In this document: positions 59,535-64,000 of the stretch, piece by piece | Numbering within the stretch: position 1 is the first letter of the stretch | Layout: the number at the start of each line of letters is the position of its first letter | Source: an uncultured Roseburia sp. | GTDB taxonomy: Bacteria > Bacillota > Clostridia > Lachnospirales > Lachnospiraceae | DNA length: 64,000 nucleotides | Direction: 5' to 3' | Assembly (NCBI GenBank): GCA_934292805.1 | Contig: CAKQXQ010000001.1 | Span: forward strand, 62,001 to 126,000 | Notes under the pieces: model-generated | What the model saw: only the letters and a program-made list of their open reading frames with translations | Told to the model about the DNA's origin: nothing | The model's database searches: none | Program-made: the position numbers and the translations under genes

Positions 59535-60635
59535 TTACATTCCATTCAAATTTGTTTTTTCACACAAAGCTGCAAATACATTCGAATTCATTACAAGTTT
59601 ATCGATAGTATTTTGCCTAATCAAATCAATTAAACAACAAAAACCTGAAAGGCCTATGACTATGATAAAGTATGTAAAAATAAATTCGACTTTACCTTTC
59701 CACAAGTGTTGTCCGATTGGACTGAGTAATATATAATTCCAAATAAGGTTTCTAAAATAATTGGAATCGTGAATAAGTAATATTGCAAATGTCGTAGATG
59801 CCATTCTGTTAATAACCTTACTGTAACTTACATGAATATTCATAAAAATGTAAAATACTATATATCCAAATAATATATTTAATGGAGAACGCTGATTATT
59901 AATGAACGTAAGCAATATTTGAAATATAGGGTTGCTGTTTTTTACACCAATACACCAGATTAAATATTCTATTAAATAGATGCAAACGCATACCCCCCCC
60001 AAAGAAAACAGCGTTTTTCTTGATACATGTAACAGTTTTTCATCATATTTTTTCAGATAAAGCGTAGAATAATAAATCAACATAAAAAAGAAAAGTTCAC
60101 TTTTTATTCCAGCATTATAATCTATAAAAGAACCAATAATCCAACTCACAATTTCAAGCGAAAACAAAAGAAAAATAAGGTTTCCAAGAAAGCGTTCATT
60201 CATTTTTTCTTGTAAAATTTTTATAAAAGGCAAAAAGGCTAAAAACCATAAATATGCTACTGCATATCCATGAGAAGCACCAAGCATAGGAAGGGTTGAT
60301 CCGACAATCATTTTTATGGATAGTAAACCATTCCATCCACTTGCTACAAGAGTTGCTAACATCATTAAGATATTATAAAACAAAACCTCCATCCAAACTT
60401 TCCAGAATCTCTTACTTTTTACATTTGCATTGGATAAAAAATAACTGCTAATAACCATAAAGACTACATAGCACATTTTTCCTAATGGAGCAAAAATCAG
60501 AGAAAAACGTTGTACAAATATATTTTCATCCAGGTATAGATTCCCATGAATCGTAAAGTGATGAGCAACCAAGCACATCATACATAAAATTCTTAATAAT
60601 TCAATATTGCTTTTTCTCTTTGTTGTGATGTTCAT
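59535..60635 (-). CDS. Acyltransferase-3 family membrane protein
   Basis: The 366-aa protein has about ten membrane segments and the acyltransferase-3 N-terminus: NIELLRILCMMCLVAHHFTI (catalytic-type Arg/His) near residue 10, MCYVVFMVISSYFLS near 53 and AYLWFLAFLPFI near 128. Such enzymes O-acetylate surface polysaccharides or exopolymers. GGAGGAAGAA precedes the ATG, and the gene overlaps the broken acyltransferase upstream by 35 bases. A G8 tract inside the reading frame (59993-60000, reading Leu-Gly-Gly-Val) could switch the gene by slippage. Confidence 0.85.
   Translation of the reverse strand: MNITTKRKSNIELLRILCMMCLVAHHFTIHGNLYLDENIFVQRFSLIFAPLGKMCYVVFMVISSYFLSNANVKSKRFWKVWMEVLFYNILMMLATLVASGWNGLLSIKMIVGSTLPMLGASHGYAVAYLWFLAFLPFIKILQEKMNERFLGNLIFLLFSLEIVSWIIGSFIDYNAGIKSELFFFMLIYYSTLYLKKYDEKLLHVSRKTLFSLGGVCVCIYLIEYLIWCIGVKNSNPIFQILLTFINNQRSPLNILFGYIVFYIFMNIHVSYSKVINRMASTTFAILLIHDSNYFRNLIWNYILLSPIGQHLWKGKVEFIFTYFIIVIGLSGFCCLIDLIRQNTIDKLVMNSNVFAALCEKTNLNGM
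59993..60000 (-). repeat. G8 tract inside the acyltransferase coding sequence
   Basis: Eight consecutive G on the coding strand encode part of FSLGGVCV at about residue 213. Tracts of this length in surface-modification genes are typical phase-variation sites. The present length keeps the frame open. Confidence 0.7.
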
Positions 60636-61625
60636 TTCTTCCTCCGGTAAATATGATATTAACTACTGTAGGCAGTCTTCTAATAATCAAATTCAGGCAA
60701 AACCCTATTGTAACAATCAGCACTGTTTCGAGAAGTATCATGAAAATCAAGCTACTGTATTTTCCAAAATGAACATTTCCCTTATTAAGCACAGCAAGCA
60801 TTACTATAATTATCCCCTCATGTATTGAATATACTATAAACATATCATTTTTAATTATCGAATCAGCCTTCAATGTAAAATTAGGAAGAACATTCCATAA
60901 TGACAATGTACATAAATATAATAGTAGTGTTGTAATAACATTATCGCCTAAAATCGTAGAACTTAATAAACATATCATCGATATAATTCCTGGTATAACT
61001 GTACTATGCCTACCAAGCTCAATTGATTTATGCTTTGAACAATATACACCATATAAGAATGGCGGTGCCATTCTTAATGTTCTTTCAACCCACCAGTCAT
61101 ACGGAAAGCTGATCAATGAATAAATCACAGCATGATGATACACTGCTGCAACAAATGTCAATATAATAATCAGCCATTCAAGTTTTGTTGATAGCCAAGA
61201 CCACCGACTCATACAAATTGAGGAAATTGCCAAAAACATATATAAAACAAAAATATACCATAACGGCCCATCAAAAGGTGTCAATGTATATCCTAAAATA
61301 AACGTTCTAATATTGGGCAATCCATTTTGCAAAATATAAAGGCTGATATAAATCGTATTCCAAGCAATATAGGGAACAATAAGTGTCGTTAATCGTTTTT
61401 TAACTTATCTCCACAAGATTTTTCAGATACATAAAACTTATATGCAGAAACAGAAAAAAAATAATTTAACGCAATTGGCCCAAATGTTTCAAAAAACGGT
61501 CTTAGATACCCCTTATCAAAATCTGAAAGTTCGATTAAGTGCGGAGCCAAGTGGTAGATAACTATTAGAATAGTCATCCAAAAAGAATAAAAAATCATTT
61601 TATCTTTATTTTTATATTTTAACAA
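60601..61625 (-). pseudogene. Acyltransferase-3 gene broken by a one-base shift in an A6 tract
   Basis: The first frame (61625-61389) gives MLKYKNKDKMIFYSFWMTIL, IVIYHLAPHL and YFFSVSAYKFY, the family N-terminus, and stops at KLKND. At the A6 tract (61396-61401) the next frame continues KRLTTLIVPYIAWNTIYISL, the conserved basic-then-aromatic segment, and runs to 60601 through GPLWYIFVLYMF. One extra A would restore a protein of about 340 aa. It may be a phase-off state, a fresh mutation or a sequencing error. The gene is followed by an intact acyltransferase of the same family. Confidence 0.85.
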
Positions 61626-61640
61626 AAGTATTCTCTCCTC

Positions 61641-63182
61641 CTACTTTCTTGTCAATTTGAATTCTATGATGTTAATTACCTCTTTTTTCTCCTTCTTACT
61701 AAAAATGAGAATAAATTCTAATATATACCCAATCAAACCTGCTATCAATATACTAATGAAAAAACTGATCCAATTTGGAAAGCCCATCAAATTTTTCACT
61801 ACAGCAAAAGCAGCACATACAATGGCTAAGGATACCCAAGATCTAAATTCTGTTTTCCAAAACGTCCATATAGGTCGATGCAGTAGTTTTGCCGCACACG
61901 CCGGAACAATAACTCCATGCGTAAATCCTAAAATCACAGTGCTCGTTCCTGCTATAGCATAAACACCTAATCCAGTACATTTCAGAAGTATTAAGGTAGT
62001 TATAATGCTAATTATACTTGAAACAAGCAGTATAACAGAATATATTCTAACTTTATCAATTGCAATAAATATGGAATGAATGCTATACATATATGTACTA
62101 ATAATGATATCCAAAAGCACTAAGATCATAAGGATATATATTTCCACGAACTGTGTTCCTGTATAGTTCGTGTCACTCAACCAGAGCTTCAAAAAATCAT
62201 ATCCAAACACAATAATACCAGCATAGGGAACCGTGAAAAACATCGTCAATATTTTCAGCTGACTATTGGCTTCATCAACAAGTTTGTTGTTACCATCTGA
62301 TGCAAAAACTTTCGTCAGGGCTGAAGAGAAAATGTTTGAAAACACTCCTAAGGCATTACTTAATGCCAAAGGGATTTGCTTAGCCAACGAAAGGCGTCCC
62401 ATTATGGCACTGCTAATGAACCAGTTGCTAAACAAAAGATCCAATCCGTTTAGTAACAAATTGCTTATATTAGATATCAATACCCAAAAACCCGACTTCA
62501 ACAATACTTTTAGTTTACTTAAATCAAAATAACTTTTATCTATATCAAAATCTACGAACAATTTTTTTGTAACTTTATAATTCCCCAAAAGAGTCACAAG
62601 ACCTGCAATAAGCGTTGCCAAGCTCAAATAATAAACCTTTGCTGGCAAAAAAGAGAAAAGACTAAATATTAGTATGCTTTTAATTACATTCGATATTATT
62701 TGCACAATCGAATTATAGTGCATTTCTCCCGTTGTAAATGCTGCAGCCGTATACACCGTGCCTATTAGAGATGTTCCCATATTTACAAAACTTAATAAAA
62801 ACGTCAGTTTAACTTGAATCACCAATGCTGCTGTGATATTCACAATATATTCCAATTTCCAAACAAATAAAATCGAAACAATCAATATTAGCCCATACAA
62901 AAAGCAATTTGCTATAAAGACAGAGCAAAAATATGATTTTGCCTTTTCTTTGTTGCCGGAATTATATTCTACCGATATATATCTACTAGCCATTGAATTA
63001 ATTGCGACGGAAACAAGACTGGCATACGAAACGAAATTATTAGCTAAATTTATAAATCCATATGCCTCTTCTCCTAGTTTTCCTACAACAAAAGGGGATA
63101 GCCAAAAGCTAATAAACATCTGAACCCCTAGTGTAATAAGTGCAGCAAATATATTTATTAATGTAGCCTTTTTATTTTTCAT
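61641..63182 (-). CDS. Polysaccharide flippase (Wzx/MATE-like)
   Basis: The 513-aa protein has 12-14 membrane segments, with the Wzx-type start TLINIFAALITLGVQMFISF, then FVVGKLGEEAYGFINLANNF near residue 33, SRYISVEYNSGNKEKAKSYF near 67 and a basic tail. It exports lipid-linked repeat units. Its ATG (63182) lies within the end of the GT6 gene, so the two are coupled. A GTG one codon earlier is an alternative start. The Wzy and Wzz-like genes are 40 kb away, so this flippase may serve a separate polymer. Confidence 0.85.
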   Translation of the reverse strand: MKNKKATLINIFAALITLGVQMFISFWLSPFVVGKLGEEAYGFINLANNFVSYASLVSVAINSMASRYISVEYNSGNKEKAKSYFCSVFIANCFLYGLILIVSILFVWKLEYIVNITAALVIQVKLTFLLSFVNMGTSLIGTVYTAAAFTTGEMHYNSIVQIISNVIKSILIFSLFSFLPAKVYYLSLATLIAGLVTLLGNYKVTKKLFVDFDIDKSYFDLSKLKVLLKSGFWVLISNISNLLLNGLDLLFSNWFISSAIMGRLSLAKQIPLALSNALGVFSNIFSSALTKVFASDGNNKLVDEANSQLKILTMFFTVPYAGIIVFGYDFLKLWLSDTNYTGTQFVEIYILMILVLLDIIISTYMYSIHSIFIAIDKVRIYSVILLVSSIISIITTLILLKCTGLGVYAIAGTSTVILGFTHGVIVPACAAKLLHRPIWTFWKTEFRSWVSLAIVCAAFAVVKNLMGFPNWISFFISILIAGLIGYILEFILIFSKKEKKEVINIIEFKLTRK

Positions 63183-64000
63183 CACTTATTTCCCCAATAT
63201 GAGTTCCTGCGATAACATCTATCAAATACATAAATCTTTCCTTTAATAACAACTTTCTTTTCAAATCTCCCAAAGATTTTTTTATGCTGCTTTGTCTCTT
63301 AGCGTACTGACCTTTAAAGGACTTAACATCAAATTTTGCTTGTTTACTTACAGCATATATTTTCTTAGGATATGAAACTTCCATACCATATGGATAACAA
63401 TACATTGGATCCAAGATGCGAACCCCTGGTTTTTCAATAATATATCTATTTAACTGTGATTCATCATGCCATTTTGCAATAATGTTCTTTTTTAAGTCTT
63501 CCTCAATATTATGTTTAAGCGTTTTTGACATCTTAATAAAGGCATCACTTGTGCCACAAAACATCGCACCAATTACATAATTTTTTCCACAATTCCATGG
63601 TATATATGCCGTAGAGATTTTTCTTCTCTCATAAGGAAACTCTATTATTTCTTTTCCATAATATCCTGGATGTGCAGTCACAGATAACACTTCATTTTCT
63701 CTCGGCAAAAATTCTTCTGGTGTGACAATCTCATTACAAATCATGTTTGCATTTGAAAACATCAAATAGTCACATTTGTTCAGTTCATCTTCTATCTTCA
63801 AAAATGTTGAAAATCTAAAAAGCGTGATAAGCGGCCAAGGCATTGGCTCAATCTCGATTTTTTTTACATTTAGATTGTTCTCAGCAAAGATTTCCTCGGC
63901 ATCCGTAAAGACATAATATCTTTTCTCATAACTGGGTAAAAAATTCTTTTCAAATGACTCATAGAAGTCCTTCCAAAATAAGACATATGGTCCTGTACAT
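63172..64000 (-). CDS. GT6-family glycosyltransferase, 5' end beyond window
   Basis: Translating to the window edge adds YVLFWKDFYESFEKNFLPSY and KRYYVFTDAEEIF before PWPLITLFRFSTFLKIEDEL. This is the GT6 pattern: the W-P-L-x-T-L-x-R-F block, then YLMFSNANM (in place of DVD), NYVIGAMFCGTSDAF (GAxFGG type) and KWHDESQLNRYII near the C-terminal side. GT6 includes ABO transferases and bacterial homologues making alpha-1,3-linked Gal or GalNAc; bacterial members often have NxN instead of DxD, as here. About 276 residues are visible. Product linkage is inferred from the family. Confidence 0.85.
   Translation of the reverse strand, partial: CTGPYVLFWKDFYESFEKNFLPSYEKRYYVFTDAEEIFAENNLNVKKIEIEPMPWPLITLFRFSTFLKIEDELNKCDYLMFSNANMICNEIVTPEEFLPRENEVLSVTAHPGYYGKEIIEFPYERRKISTAYIPWNCGKNYVIGAMFCGTSDAFIKMSKTLKHNIEEDLKKNIIAKWHDESQLNRYIIEKPGVRILDPMYCYPYGMEVSYPKKIYAVSKQAKFDVKSFKGQYAKRQSSIKKSLGDLKRKLLLKERFMYLIDVIAGTHIGEISDEK

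Noticed and set aside
1..64000. CRISPR arrays, tRNA or rRNA genes, integrases and riboswitches
   Set aside because: I looked for regularly spaced direct repeats, cloverleaf-like segments and recombinase motifs and found none I could support.

Overview
The window reads as a chromosomal segment of a low-GC, Gram-positive anaerobe, most likely a Lachnospiraceae-type Clostridia. The support is AT-rich DNA, strong AGGAGG ribosome sites, TTGACA/TATAAT promoters, a YerB-like DUF3048 lipoprotein, TagF/LicC-type teichoic-acid chemistry, and NitT/TauT and split-transketolase gene arrangements usual in gut Firmicutes. The genus is inference. Almost everything is on the minus strand. I saw no rRNA, tRNA, integrase or CRISPR array.

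Layout. (1) 1-366: end of a neighbouring lipoprotein gene. (2) 0.46-8.5 kb: phosphonate operon read from 8508 downwards: a YidC insertase fused to a CDP-glycerol-type glycerophosphotransferase, a small membrane protein, AEP transaminase (PhnW), PEP mutase fused to a cytidylyltransferase, a LicC/PntC-like nucleotidyltransferase, phosphonopyruvate decarboxylase, an FrhB-like protein and a 2[4Fe-4S] ferredoxin. Together they should make 2-aminoethylphosphonate, activate it as CMP-AEP and transfer it to a surface polymer. (3) 8.6-16.6 kb: surface-polymer decoration genes (two membrane sulfatase/LTA-synthase-like enzymes, MBOAT acyltransferase, SGNH partner, GT2) mixed with decayed copies of the same families. 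(4) 16.7-19.6 kb, plus strand: GtrII-like glucosyltransferase and a Wzy-like polymerase. (5) 19.7-27.2 kb: Wzz-like chain-length protein and rfbFGH with a TPP enzyme and a reductase, which fits a CDP-linked branched 3,6-dideoxy sugar of yersiniose type.

(6) 27.4-38.1 kb: a defence-like island. It has Septu (ptuAB), a tightly overlapping four-gene unit (membrane-anchored STAND NTPase, 127-aa protein, 132-aa 'TNSSST' protein, atypical radical SAM/SPASM enzyme), a 1315-aa NACHT-type NTPase, and stubs of a nuclease gene and of a possible CD-NTase gene. (7) 38.3-47.4 kb: a catabolic operon (NitT/TauT-type ABC importer, split transketolase, LacI regulator, ribulose-phosphate 4-epimerase, UlaE-like epimerase) with a clear promoter and palindromic LacI operator. 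(8) 47.6-54.0 kb: a second defence-like block: frameshifted AAA/PD-(D/E)XK gene, trypsin-like protease, PD-(D/E)XK-like protein, RecF-like ATPase, channel-like membrane protein, and a multiply deleted copy of the Septu locus. (9) 54.1-59.4 kb: glmM directly behind a 1334-aa protein with a SAMD9-like P-loop. (10) 59.5-64.0 kb: another polysaccharide block (acyltransferases, one broken at an A6 tract, Wzx flippase, GT6 glycosyltransferase running off the edge).

The most unusual items are the STAND/'TNSSST'/radical-SAM unit at 29.3-33.4 kb, the YidC-glycerophosphotransferase fusion in the phosphonate operon, the SAMD9-like protein, the ATPase/nuclease/channel trio at 50.1-53.4 kb and the yersiniose-like pathway. 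All functions are read from sequence and recalled family knowledge; no database search was run.
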